From positions 1-27,343 of the IMG/VR virus record IMGVR_UViG_3300027896_000183: 27,343 bases of DNA; one strand, written 5' to 3'. The DNA comes from a virus. Made by a program: the position numbers and the translations under genes. The number at the start of each line of letters is the position of its first letter. Positions within the stretch are counted from its first letter, which is position 1. The notes below the pieces were generated by a model. The model had not been told where the DNA came from. It made no database searches and worked only from the letters and a program-made list of their open reading frames with translations. Shown here in pieces: positions 15,987 to 23,557 of the stretch.

Positions 15987-16544
15987 ATGAGCGAGCAAGA
16001 CATGGTAAAAGAGGCAGTAGCCCAAGCCGAAAAAGAGGCTAGAGACAAGCAGATAGGTGAAGTAAAGAAGATCGTAACAAAGACGTTGGAAAAACTCGAT
16101 GAAGTCCGGAAGGACATCAAGAAGTTGCAGGAGGAAGAACGAGTCCTAAAGATGGATATCGACGACCTCAAGGATGGCAGGCTGGACCGGATATCAGAGA
16201 GACAGGAAAAGGATCCAGAGGCAAAGAAAGTATCGGTGGTCCTGATCATCAAAGAGAAAGAAGTGATCAGGGAAGTCAGCCCCTGGTACTTCCCGTACCA
16301 AGTAATCTGGCAGACGCCATATGTGCCAGTGTACAGGCAAACACCGCTGATCGAAAACCGAAAAACGCTGTTCGGGGATGTATACGGTGTTGGTCTTGAC
16401 AATTCGGTTGATCTATCAAACGGCGCATCATTCTCAGCGACGAATACTGGTGGGGCCGGTTTGATGACGATTACATGCTCAGCGGCTAAGGATGCGAGCA
16501 TAGGAACATATGATGTCAACGGACACATTGTTCATTTAAGGTAA
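15987..16544 (+). CDS. Coiled-coil protein with C-terminal beta domain, putative virion protein
   Basis: A 185-residue protein with a strong AGGAGG ribosome site. Residues 1-75 are a continuous highly charged coiled coil (EKLDEVRKDIKKLQEEERV). A hydrophobic strand VSVVLIIKEKEVI (about 82-94) is followed by an aromatic patch SPWYFPYQVIWQ and a Gly/Ser/Thr-rich C-terminal domain (about 125-185) ending TYDVNGHIVHLR. There is no signal peptide. The shape, a helical stalk with a beta head, fits a trimeric structural protein, but I do not recognise a named family. Leader hairpins lie on both sides of the gene. Confidence 0.7.
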   Translation: MSEQDMVKEAVAQAEKEARDKQIGEVKKIVTKTLEKLDEVRKDIKKLQEEERVLKMDIDDLKDGRLDRISERQEKDPEAKKVSVVLIIKEKEVIREVSPWYFPYQVIWQTPYVPVYRQTPLIENRKTLFGDVYGVGLDNSVDLSNGASFSATNTGGAGLMTITCSAAKDASIGTYDVNGHIVHLR

Positions 16545-16546
16545 AC

Positions 16547-16567
16547 AAAAGGTCTGAGGAGACTTTT
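16547..16567 (+). promoter_or_regulatory. Leader hairpin with GAGG loop before the 16586 gene
   Basis: AAAAGGTCT (16547-16555) pairs with AGACTTTT (16560-16567), one bulged G, around the loop GAGG. It sits between the stop of one gene and the AAGGAGG ribosome site of the next. Reverse-complemented it nearly equals the element at 15951-15968, so the two could also pair with each other across the intervening gene. Confidence 0.5.
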
Positions 16568-16585
16568 AATTAAGGAGGAAGACAC

Positions 16586-18256
16586 ATGTCGGAGAATATG
16601 GTACACAATTTGTACAAATTCATTAAAGAAGGGGTGACGCCCGAACAGATGTTTGCAGCGACAGCAGAAGCATTTTGCGAGAAAGTAGTGACCGACGAGG
16701 CAATGCTCAGAGAAAATGCCGAGATGGAATCGAACCAAACTTTCATGCTCAATCACCTGAACGAAGTCGCCCCAGAAGGCTGGGAAGGCACTGTGAAAGG
16801 CATGAAGAAGCACAAGAAGATCTCCAACCCCTGGGCATTGGCGCATTACATGAAGGGCAAAGGTTACAAACCGCATGCTTCCGAGGGCAAGCTTCCGGCC
16901 GACTTGGCAAATATCCAGAAGCCTGATCAGTACATCCAGGATCTGAAAGAGGATGAGAAGAAAGAAAATATCGACGACGCAGCGAATCCGGCAATCAAGA
17001 CAGACAACGCCGGCGTAACACCCGCACCTGAGTTAACCAAGGTTTCCCAGGAGATGGACAAAGCGACGCCTACGGTCGATAAACTGACCCAGGACAAGAA
17101 CGGTATCGCGCCTGAAGTCGACGCCAAAGCACCTGCGGCCAAGGAAGAGAAGAAGATCGAACCGAAGGTCACCGATGTGAAGAAAGAGAACGAAGGCAAG
17201 TTGCCGGCAGCGATCGCAAACATCCAGAAACCTGGCGAATACATTCAGAATCTCGCGGAAGAAGCAGAGAGAGTCATCGCGGATGGCATCTCTGAAGAGA
17301 ACGTGGCCAAGGATCTCGCTTCCCGTCATAAGGGCGAAGCGGTGCAGAATCCATCAACCAAGCTCTGGAAAGTAGTCTCAGTCGTGAATCCTTCGATCGC
17401 GACAGCAATGCCGGCGACATCAGCGGCAACGACTGTTCCTGCGGTTGAGAAAAAGGTCAACACTTGCAGCAAATGCTCCAAAGAGAAATGCGAATGTCTC
17501 AAGGAAGAGAAGACCACTGAGCCCGCAACAGCAGCACCGGCTGGTGTTCCTGAAGTAAAGGACAAGGAAGATGTGAACGTCCCTCTGAAGACGATGGCTA
17601 CTGATAAATCAAACGCATTAGCCAGTGATGCTCAGGTGATGGATCCGGGTACTACGAAGACGACCAAACAGGAACAGCCTATGGCGCAAGCGCCGGCTCC
17701 TTCTGGTCAGGTAATCGATCCGGGTACGACAAGCACAGTGAAACAAGCGCAGGCTGCGAATGCCGGTGCAGACAACAAGACGACCGAGCCCAAGGGCACT
17801 ACTGTTTCCAGTAAGGTCCCTGAAGTAAGCGCTACTACAAGCGCGGTCCCGGACGTGAAATCGGCAAAGCCGGATGCGTTGGTCAAGGAAGATGTCGATG
17901 TCACGATCAGATCAGACGGCAAAGAAGTGAACGTTGTCTCAGCGGGTGGTGCAACAACCATAACCACTCAGGATACAGCGGCTGTGCCGATTTCTACTGA
18001 AACTCCGCTGCTTGGGGCAGAGACTCCAGCAGAAGAGGAAGAAGAGGAAGAACTGGAACTCGAGGAAGAGCCGGAACTTTCCGATGAGGAAGCGCTGGAA
18101 ATGGCGGAACGGTTGATGGTAGCAGAGCATCTCGGTAAACTCGACGAGAAGAACATGAGCGCCAAGCAGAAAAAGTTCGTCGAAGACATGAAGGCTAAAA
18201 AGTTCTCGAAGAAGAACACAGCGAAAATCGAGAAAAAGAAAAAGGAGATAAAGTAG
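16586..18256 (+). CDS. Repeat-rich low-complexity protein, putative head core protein
   Basis: A 556-residue protein with an AAGGAGG ribosome site. The N-terminus (1-45) is helical. Residues 62-97 hold a module seen in other phage proteins, with PEGWEGTVKGMKKHKKI then NPWALAHYMKGKGYKPH. Two 24-residue repeats (EGKLPA..ANIQKP..YIQ) begin at residues 100 and 203, and a (M/I)DPGTT repeat occurs twice around 351-385. One Cys cluster, CSKCSKEKCEC, could bind metal. Long Ala/Pro/Thr/Lys-rich linkers are probably disordered. The C-terminal part is very acidic (about 477-502) and then Lys-rich. A core or scaffolding role is inferred from charge and modularity. Confidence 0.68.
   Translation: MSENMVHNLYKFIKEGVTPEQMFAATAEAFCEKVVTDEAMLRENAEMESNQTFMLNHLNEVAPEGWEGTVKGMKKHKKISNPWALAHYMKGKGYKPHASEGKLPADLANIQKPDQYIQDLKEDEKKENIDDAANPAIKTDNAGVTPAPELTKVSQEMDKATPTVDKLTQDKNGIAPEVDAKAPAAKEEKKIEPKVTDVKKENEGKLPAAIANIQKPGEYIQNLAEEAERVIADGISEENVAKDLASRHKGEAVQNPSTKLWKVVSVVNPSIATAMPATSAATTVPAVEKKVNTCSKCSKEKCECLKEEKTTEPATAAPAGVPEVKDKEDVNVPLKTMATDKSNALASDAQVMDPGTTKTTKQEQPMAQAPAPSGQVIDPGTTSTVKQAQAANAGADNKTTEPKGTTVSSKVPEVSATTSAVPDVKSAKPDALVKEDVDVTIRSDGKEVNVVSAGGATTITTQDTAAVPISTETPLLGAETPAEEEEEEELELEEEPELSDEEALEMAERLMVAEHLGKLDEKNMSAKQKKFVEDMKAKKFSKKNTAKIEKKKKEIK
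16883..16954 (+). repeat. Coding repeat, copy 1 (EGKLPA..ANIQKP)
   Basis: First of two 24-residue coding repeats in the 556-residue protein (residues 100-123). The shared core is EGKLPA-x-x-ANIQKP-x-x-YIQ-x-L. It directly follows the NPWALAHYMKGKGYKPH module. Confidence 0.8.
17192..17263 (+). repeat. Coding repeat, copy 2 (EGKLPA..ANIQKP)
   Basis: Second copy, residues 203-226, starting 309 bases after copy 1. It differs at about a third of positions and at many silent sites, so the duplication is not recent. It is followed by a helical domain beginning ERVIADGISEENVAKDL. Confidence 0.8.
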
Positions 18257-18258
18257 CC

Positions 18259-18810
18259 ATGGACATACACAAAATAATCGAATCAACGCTTAAGGTTACG
18301 GAAGAGGAGATGATGCAGGCTAATGAGCCAGATGCTCCTATGGCCCCGGAAGCACCGATGGAGAAGCCTGCAGTTACCGAGAAACCGGAGATCACTCCTG
18401 AATTGATCGATTCCCTGATCGCGGACATCCCAGAATTGGCGGACTGCGACAAAGAAATGCTGCTCAAAGGGATGACCTCTGAGATGGAGCATTTTGATAC
18501 AGTCGGTGGAGATATCGCGATCATAGCACGGATCACCTGCGATCACATCAAGGAATTCCCCGGCAAGGACTATTATGCCGCGCTGGAAGAGATGGAACAT
18601 GAACTTGCTGAGACTCCTGAAGAGGAAGCAGCGGAACATGCACCCGGTGGCGAAGAAGGCCCAGCCGAAGAGGAAGTTCCAGCGGGTGAGGAAGCAACCA
18701 AGACACCGCGTGAGGAATCTCCTTTTGAATCCAAGAAAGAGATCAAAAAGGACGAGAAGGACATCAAGAAGGAGTTGAAGGCCGAGAAAAAAGAAGCAAA
18801 AAAGGCATAG
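18259..18810 (+). CDS. DUF5661-like protein with acidic and lysine-rich tail
   Basis: A 183-residue protein starting two bases after the preceding stop, with AAAGGAG just inside that gene's end. Residues about 75-113 (EMEH..TVGGD.....I..DHIKE....YY..LEEME) resemble the DUF5661 pattern common in phage genomes; the function of that family is unknown. Residues 1-45 are Met/Pro/Glu rich and 115-155 strongly acidic, then the last 30 residues are almost all Lys/Glu/Asp. The same acidic-then-basic tail order occurs in the upstream protein, so the two may work together in the prohead core; this is inference. Confidence 0.72.
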   Translation: MDIHKIIESTLKVTEEEMMQANEPDAPMAPEAPMEKPAVTEKPEITPELIDSLIADIPELADCDKEMLLKGMTSEMEHFDTVGGDIAIIARITCDHIKEFPGKDYYAALEEMEHELAETPEEEAAEHAPGGEEGPAEEEVPAGEEATKTPREESPFESKKEIKKDEKDIKKELKAEKKEAKKA

Positions 18811-18816
18811 TACTGA

Positions 18817-18847
18817 TGTGGGTTGACCCGATTGGTGACCACATTTT
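18817..18847 (+). terminator. Probable rho-independent terminator
   Basis: TGTGG (18817-18821) pairs with CCACA (18839-18843), extended inward by TGACC with GGTGA (one mismatch) around CGATT, then TTTT. It lies directly after the 18259 gene and before the cupin gene. The U run is short, so termination may be partial. Confidence 0.45.
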
Positions 18848-18861
18848 GCTAGGAGAACAGT

Positions 18862-19311
18862 ATGGATAAGTTACTTGAAAGGATCAGAGGACAGCAACTG
18901 ACTATTGATGCATTGCTGACCGGGGGTTACCTTGGCGCAAAGGCTAAGCCTGAGACATACAATGGCAGTGTCGGATTGGTAGAAGTAGTTTACCAAAAGG
19001 ATGATTGTACGATCGGGTTTGTTGAATATCCGAATGAAAGTATCGGAAAAGCCTATGAAATGCCTGGACACATCCACGACAATTCTATCCAGACTATCCA
19101 GGTGGTACGCAAAAGCGTACTGATGAAAATAACCAATAGGGATTATCCGACTAAAGTAGTCGAACGGATAATGAACGAAGGTGAAGTCTGTGTGATCAAG
19201 CCGTATGAGGAGCACAAGACTATTCCCTTGGAGGCTGGAGCAAAGATCGTATTCATTAACGTGCCTTGTGAACGTAAATTCCAAGCCTACCTGGGGGATC
19301 CCAGTGGCTGA
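18862..19311 (+). CDS. Cupin-fold protein
   Basis: A 149-residue protein with a cupin-like beta barrel. MPGHIHDN supplies the H-x-H pair (H70, H72), and the second motif region GEVCVIKPYEEHKTIP gives a third His (H118), the usual metal-binding set of small cupins. The N-terminal 20 residues form a helix. Such small cupins can be metal enzymes or purely structural; no substrate can be inferred here. An AGGAGA ribosome site precedes the ATG. Its end overlaps the following GTG start by eight bases. Confidence 0.7.
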   Translation: MDKLLERIRGQQLTIDALLTGGYLGAKAKPETYNGSVGLVEVVYQKDDCTIGFVEYPNESIGKAYEMPGHIHDNSIQTIQVVRKSVLMKITNRDYPTKVVERIMNEGEVCVIKPYEEHKTIPLEAGAKIVFINVPCERKFQAYLGDPSG

Positions 19312-19720
19312 TAATCCGATTACGTATGAACAGTTAAAGGTAATGATGGAAATCCAGTCTAAGGACACCGAGCAGATGGTCCTAGTGGCTGACAGACTAA
19401 AGGAAATAGCAGAGATCTTGAAGGATTTGGCTCCGAAGATTGCGGTAACTGAGGAGAATAAGAAGACTCTGGCAGAGATAAAGGTAAAAACTGATACTAT
19501 TCAGGAAAAGACGAATACGTTGCTGATAATCTACGGTGCTCTGACCGGTCTTGTGGCCATTGCATTCCTGATCGTACAGGTAGTCAACTGGAGTGACTCA
19601 CGGAAATCAAAGACAGAATTGTCAACCCAGATGACTAAGATCGAAAAAGAAGGATATGATCGCGGGCAGTTGCAGACAGAAATCAAGAACATTATCCAAC
19701 AGATGCAAAGCAATAAATGA
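19304..19720 (+). CDS. Single-pass membrane coiled-coil protein
   Basis: A 138-residue protein. I choose a GTG start at 19304, which overlaps the end of the cupin gene and has GGGGGAT at suitable spacing; the only in-frame ATG further upstream lies well inside the cupin gene, and the next ones, within codons 14-15, would lose a helix. Residues 8-72 form a charged coiled coil, 73-95 a membrane helix (TLLIIYGALTGLVAIAFLIV), and the C-terminal 40 residues are polar and helical. The topology resembles holin-like or envelope-anchored phage proteins. It is followed by a second protein of similar architecture, so the two may be partners. Confidence 0.68.
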   Translation: MADNPITYEQLKVMMEIQSKDTEQMVLVADRLKEIAEILKDLAPKIAVTEENKKTLAEIKVKTDTIQEKTNTLLIIYGALTGLVAIAFLIVQVVNWSDSRKSKTELSTQMTKIEKEGYDRGQLQTEIKNIIQQMQSNK

Positions 19721-19728
19721 GGTGGACG

Positions 19729-20223
19729 ATGGGTTGTGATGAACGCAGGCATAATGATCTGGTAACCCTGAAAGAATACTTCCAAGCAAAGTTTGACGCT
19801 TTGGAACAGGCCCGTGCCTTGGCGGACAAAACGATGAACATCCGCCTTGAGAGCATGAACGAGTTCAGAGCACAAATCAAAGACCAGACTTCTACTTTTA
19901 TAACGAGGAATGAGCATGACATCGTTATGAAAGACATACAGGATCTTCGGGAGTCTCGAGCAGAACTGGCTGCAAACTTTGTTACAAAGCGTGAGCATGA
20001 CAGTGTCCTCGGGGAGATAGCCAGTCTCCGAGAGTCCCGGGCAGAATTGAGAGGCAAGGCGGATCAGAGCGCAGTGGTCTGGTCTATGATTATAGGAGGT
20101 ATGGGGATAATTATTGCTCTTGCTACTTTCTATACGTCCAGTGTGAAGATGCAGCAAATAGAAGACAAGTCATACGGTTATCAGGATTACCTGACTCACA
20201 TGAAGAGCGAGGCTTCTAAATGA
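19729..20223 (+). CDS. Coiled-coil protein with C-terminal membrane helix and internal repeat
   Basis: A 164-residue protein. The ATG at 19729 has GAGGTGG in front; an in-frame ATG four codons earlier overlaps the previous stop but lacks a ribosome site. Residues 10-50 include LVTLKEYFQAKFDALE and a MNEFRAQIKDQ segment, a pattern I have seen in small phage and prophage membrane proteins near lysis genes. Two 23-residue repeats (xTxxEHD...LRESRAEL) start at residues 58 and 85. Residues about 117-136 form a membrane helix (WSMIIGGMGIIIALATFY). A lysis or envelope role is possible but unproven. It ends in an ATGA overlap. Confidence 0.72.
   Translation: MGCDERRHNDLVTLKEYFQAKFDALEQARALADKTMNIRLESMNEFRAQIKDQTSTFITRNEHDIVMKDIQDLRESRAELAANFVTKREHDSVLGEIASLRESRAELRGKADQSAVVWSMIIGGMGIIIALATFYTSSVKMQQIEDKSYGYQDYLTHMKSEASK
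19900..20049 (+). repeat. Two coding repeats ending LRESRAEL
   Basis: Residues 58-80 and 85-107 of the membrane coiled-coil protein share the pattern (I/V)T-x-x-EHD-x-V-x-x-x-I-x-x-LRESRAEL, a 27-residue period. The shared DNA (gagcatgaca and gagtc.cg.gcagaa) points to a tandem duplication. Confidence 0.85.
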
Positions 20224-20663
20224 GTGGAATAATTCCACAACGGTTGATTGATGTAGTCAAGACTTTCAATGATTTTGGAGTCCAGATCTATGGAATTGAC
20301 TGCACGCTTTATGTTCCCACAAATTTGACTGCACTTGAGCCGAACGACATCTACACGTCTCCGGCGGATGTGGTTTTTAAGACACATTACAATGTGCCTG
20401 TGTGGATCGAATGGTTTGTGAAGGACCTGCACCGGCTGCGCAAACTTGGCGTATTCGCAGAGAACGAGGCACCGATCGTAGCGCGGTTCAAGAATGTGCC
20501 TGAGGTTACGATCAATAGTTACATCAAGTTGAAGAGCCAATATATACCCGGGACTTTTGATACCGATGAGTTTGAGGTTGTCGACGTGCTGATGAAGAAC
20601 ATGTACGACAATGAGATCTACCGGTATTTCAAACTTGCACCAAGACGTCGTAAATCATCATAA
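20220..20663 (+). CDS. Putative virion structural protein
   Basis: A 147-residue protein beginning in an ATGA overlap with the membrane protein. It has mixed alpha/beta character: an N-terminal helix (LIDVVKTFNDFGVQ), beta strands (IYGIDCTLYVP), an aromatic segment VPVWIEWFVKDLHRLRKLG (residues about 60-78) and a C-terminal TDEFEVVDVLMKNMYDNE helix with a basic tail PRRRKSS. The gene lies at the entrance of the tail module. I cannot assign it to a specific neck or tail-completion family. Confidence 0.68.
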   Translation: MSGIIPQRLIDVVKTFNDFGVQIYGIDCTLYVPTNLTALEPNDIYTSPADVVFKTHYNVPVWIEWFVKDLHRLRKLGVFAENEAPIVARFKNVPEVTINSYIKLKSQYIPGTFDTDEFEVVDVLMKNMYDNEIYRYFKLAPRRRKSS

Positions 20664-20714
20664 GGATTACTATGTAATATTCATATGGGAAGATGAATTG
20701 ACTATGGAGAACGT

Positions 20715-20921
20715 ATGAAGATCCGAACAGTAACGAATACAAGCGACAAGGATATGGGCATCGTCCTGGAAGAAGGCAATACCGTATTTCTGCATCCTGG
20801 GGAGAAGATGAAAGACGTTTCAATTAGGTCCGCTCAAGGTTTGCCAAAGGGTGCAAAACTTGAATATGATCTATCAGAAGTCCCTGTGGTTAACGAGGGC
20901 AGAACACGCCTACTGGACTAA
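20715..20921 (+). CDS. Small beta-rich protein
   Basis: A 68-residue protein with GGAGA seven bases before its ATG. Its sequence, with NTSDKDMGIVLEEG and LHPGEKM then LPKGAKLEYD, resembles the N-terminal 40 residues of the protein at 7604. It may be a free copy of that small domain. No membrane segment, Cys or catalytic pattern is seen. It ends two bases before the next ATG. Function unknown, but position suggests a virion part. Confidence 0.65.
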   Translation: MKIRTVTNTSDKDMGIVLEEGNTVFLHPGEKMKDVSIRSAQGLPKGAKLEYDLSEVPVVNEGRTRLLD

Positions 20922-20923
20922 CT

Positions 20924-21169
20924 ATGCCTAGAGACCCGAAGAAGACTGAGAGCACAATACTCAAACATGCAGCGCTGCGGCTTCTTGCTAATAAGTTATT
21001 CTGTGATTTTATGACAGAGAACGAGAAACATCCGACTGAGCCGGAGTACTTCTTTGAATCCTGGCTGTCCAGGAATACAGACAGGGCCGACGAGGAAACC
21101 AAAGTGTGGACGTGGAGATATTTTATGGAGAACTTGATAGATTTTAGAAAGTTCAAAAAATCCCTATGA
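20924..21169 (+). CDS. Small helical hypothetical protein
   Basis: An 81-residue basic, helical protein rich in aromatic residues near its end (VWTWRYFMENLIDFRKFKK). It has no strong ribosome site, so translation is probably coupled to the upstream gene, and its stop overlaps the next ATG (ATGA). I see no known domain. Its place just before the tail-completion candidate and sheath genes suggests a tail or neck role; unproven. Confidence 0.65.
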   Translation: MPRDPKKTESTILKHAALRLLANKLFCDFMTENEKHPTEPEYFFESWLSRNTDRADEETKVWTWRYFMENLIDFRKFKKSL

Positions 21170-21828
21170 GCTCATTTATACAGACAATCGACAATGGCGT
21201 CAAGGCTTTGGTATTCAATAAATTCAAAAGTTATCTCAACTTAGCCGACCTGAATCGGGATATGGTATTCTTCCCGCTTGAGATCGCGCAGCGCAAGATC
21301 GCGGAGAAGCGCGGCGAGGCAACAGTTGAGTTTATGAGTGTTTGGCGCTACGGTATCCAGTTTGATTGGAACCGGCAGAGGTCCACACTGGCCCGGCGCG
21401 GGATGCAGATGCAGTATGTAAACAGCAGTTCGAAATCCCAGATCGTCACAGTCAAAGCCGTGCCTGCGACAATGAACTACAATTTCTGGCTATGGAGCCG
21501 CGACTTAGATTTGATTATGCAGGCAGCGGAGGCGTATCTGTTCTGGGTGCACGATCATCCTCAACTTGTCCTGTACTACAATGGCCTGTACGAGATGGAC
21601 ATGTACATGAAGTTCGGACCGATTATCGACCGGACAAACTACAATATATACGAGAAGGGCCAGTTCTTCGTATATGAGTTCCCAATATCCTTGGAAGGCT
21701 GGGTGATGACTTCAATAACCACAAAGACTATATTGAAGATCATTCTCGATCTGTATTTAAGGGAAGGACAGAAGCCCAACTACAGGGATACGTTGGTTGA
21801 CGAATATATTATCACCGCATCACCGTAA
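21166..21828 (+). CDS. Putative tail terminator / sheath-stabiliser-like protein
   Basis: A 220-residue protein directly upstream of the tail sheath. It has a compact alpha/beta pattern with RDMVFFPLEIAQRKIAEKRG (about 29-48), VWRYGIQFDWNRQRSTLARR (60-79), and NYNFWLWSRDLDLIMQAAEA, then aromatic beta strands and GWVMTSITTKT near the end. Proteins of this type in myoviruses occupy the slot of the tail terminator or of the T4 gp15 sheath stabiliser, which cap the tail. The assignment rests on order and general character; it could be another neck component. It begins with an ATGA overlap. Confidence 0.6.
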   Translation: MSSFIQTIDNGVKALVFNKFKSYLNLADLNRDMVFFPLEIAQRKIAEKRGEATVEFMSVWRYGIQFDWNRQRSTLARRGMQMQYVNSSSKSQIVTVKAVPATMNYNFWLWSRDLDLIMQAAEAYLFWVHDHPQLVLYYNGLYEMDMYMKFGPIIDRTNYNIYEKGQFFVYEFPISLEGWVMTSITTKTILKIILDLYLREGQKPNYRDTLVDEYIITASP

Positions 21829-21839
21829 CACCGGGGCCC

Positions 21840-21880
21840 AAACAACACCCTGGGCAGCAAGCGTAGAAAGTGGGTTGTTT
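21840..21880 (+). promoter_or_regulatory. Leader stem-loop upstream of the sheath gene
   Basis: In the 84-base spacer before the sheath gene, AAACA-ac-ACCC (21840-21850) pairs with GGGTTGTTT (21872-21880), nine pairs with a two-base bulge; a competing GCCCA/TGGGC helix (21837-21855) is also possible. An AT-rich stretch and the strong AAGGAGG ribosome site follow. It could end upstream transcripts or stabilise the abundant sheath mRNA. Confidence 0.35.
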
Positions 21881-21912
21881 AATTGAAGAGGCATTAACTA
21901 AGGAGGATACAA

Positions 21913-23526
21913 ATGAGTTTTTACCTGAGTCCAGGTGTTTACACCAAAGAAATAAATTTAAGCAACATCGTACCGACAGTCGCAACGACTACCGCTGCGC
22001 TTGTAGGATATTCACCAAAAGGTGATACAGTTCATATCAGGTTGATGACCAATACTCAGCAGTTCATCGCTGAATACGGCGAGCCGGTATTGGGTGAGCC
22101 TTTCCACTATGCCGCGTTGGCGTTCTTGGAGACCGGCAATCAACTTTGGTGCTATCGTGTACAGAACGGCGCATTATACGGTGGTATCAAGATCAAGACA
22201 TCAACAAGTCTTCAGGGCAACGCCTCAATCTCTGCGGGCGTAGCATCGCCTGACTTTGTATCGATCTCTGGCGAGGACAACCTGTTCAACGTCTACGGCG
22301 TGAATCCTGGCGTCTGGAACAACGGCCTGGGAGTTCAGGTTATCCGCACGACTGCAAACGATGCGATCTATGTGTTCCAGATCGACGTGTACGCAAAAGA
22401 TACGACCGGGACATTCCAGAAGGTTGAATCCTGGACAGTATCCAGAAAGCACCAGATCGATGGATATGGCAGACAGCAATACATGGAGACCGTCATCAAT
22501 GGATTCAGCAGTTACATAGTGGTTGCGGATAGCGCACTGGCGGATTCTACTCTGCCTAAAGCACAGACCAGCACGCTGCCGTTTGCGATGGGCGCTGATG
22601 GATCTGCGATCGCAGCCTCTCATTTGATGGCCGGCTGGGATATGTTCGCGAATCCTGAAGAGGTCGACATCAGACTTCTGGTCGAACCCGGGTTCTTCTC
22701 GACTTCAGTACAGGAGAAGATGAAGGAGATCGCGGAATCACGGAAAGACTGCATGGCTATCCTGAACATGGATCCCGCGCAGACCACATCCACCGCTTCA
22801 ATGATCACATGGAGAAACAGCACTCAGAATCTGAACTCCAGTTACGTAGCGCTGTATGCGCCTATGGTCCAGACATACGATCAGTGGAATTCGACATTGG
22901 TTGTCCTGCCAGGATCCGGCTATATTGCCGCGCAGTATGCGTACAACGATTACATCCGGAACGTCTGGAACGCTCCTGCTGGTTTGAACAGAGGCGTCCT
23001 GAACGTCCTGAATATCTGCGACCAGAATGGCAAACGGTTAGCATTCTCGCAGGGTGACAGAGACTCGCTGTATTCTGCGCAGATCAACCCGTTGCAGATC
23101 TGGCCGGGATCCGGAAATGTTATCTGGGGCCAGAAAACAGAAACCACAACGCCGTCCGCTTTGGACAGGGTCAATGTGCGTAGGTTGCTCATTATCCTTG
23201 AGAAAGCAATGGCGATATCATTAAGATCGTTCGTGTTCGAGCCGAATGATCCGAATACACGGTTCAGAGTCACCGCAATGCTGGATACGTATCTTGATAC
23301 ACTCAGTGGCGCTGGTGCATTCGAAACATCGTCCGCTGATACGAAGGGATATCAGGTAGTTTGCGACGAGACCAACAACACACCGGCGGTCATCGATCAG
23401 AACGAACTTCACGTTGATGTGTTCGTGAAACCGATCAAGATCGCGGAATTCATCCAGTTGCAGGTTATTGTCACGACAACCGGTGCTAACTTCAACGAGC
23501 TCATAGCAAGAGGTTTCAACCTGTAA
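21913..23526 (+). CDS. Tail sheath protein (T4 gp18-like)
   Basis: A 537-residue contractile tail sheath protein with a strong AAGGAGG ribosome site. The N-terminus FYLSPGVYTKEIN is diagnostic, followed by the TTTAALVGYSPKGDTV strand block and TNTQQFIAEYGEP. The C-terminal domain carries the typical AMAISLRSFVFEPNDPNTRF helix-strand and ends with ELHVDVFVKPIKIAEFIQLQ, the strand that links neighbouring sheath subunits. Contraction of the sheath drives the tube into the cell. The tube gene follows after 31 bases, the standard myovirus order. Sheath identity is secure. Confidence 0.96.
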   Translation: MSFYLSPGVYTKEINLSNIVPTVATTTAALVGYSPKGDTVHIRLMTNTQQFIAEYGEPVLGEPFHYAALAFLETGNQLWCYRVQNGALYGGIKIKTSTSLQGNASISAGVASPDFVSISGEDNLFNVYGVNPGVWNNGLGVQVIRTTANDAIYVFQIDVYAKDTTGTFQKVESWTVSRKHQIDGYGRQQYMETVINGFSSYIVVADSALADSTLPKAQTSTLPFAMGADGSAIAASHLMAGWDMFANPEEVDIRLLVEPGFFSTSVQEKMKEIAESRKDCMAILNMDPAQTTSTASMITWRNSTQNLNSSYVALYAPMVQTYDQWNSTLVVLPGSGYIAAQYAYNDYIRNVWNAPAGLNRGVLNVLNICDQNGKRLAFSQGDRDSLYSAQINPLQIWPGSGNVIWGQKTETTTPSALDRVNVRRLLIILEKAMAISLRSFVFEPNDPNTRFRVTAMLDTYLDTLSGAGAFETSSADTKGYQVVCDETNNTPAVIDQNELHVDVFVKPIKIAEFIQLQVIVTTTGANFNELIARGFNL

Positions 23527-23557
23527 AGAAAGAGAATCATAAATAAGGAGGATTAAG

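Noticed and set aside
19531-20157. 208-residue minus-strand open frame
   Set aside because: Antisense to two membrane coiled-coil genes with clear helices and repeats; no start context.
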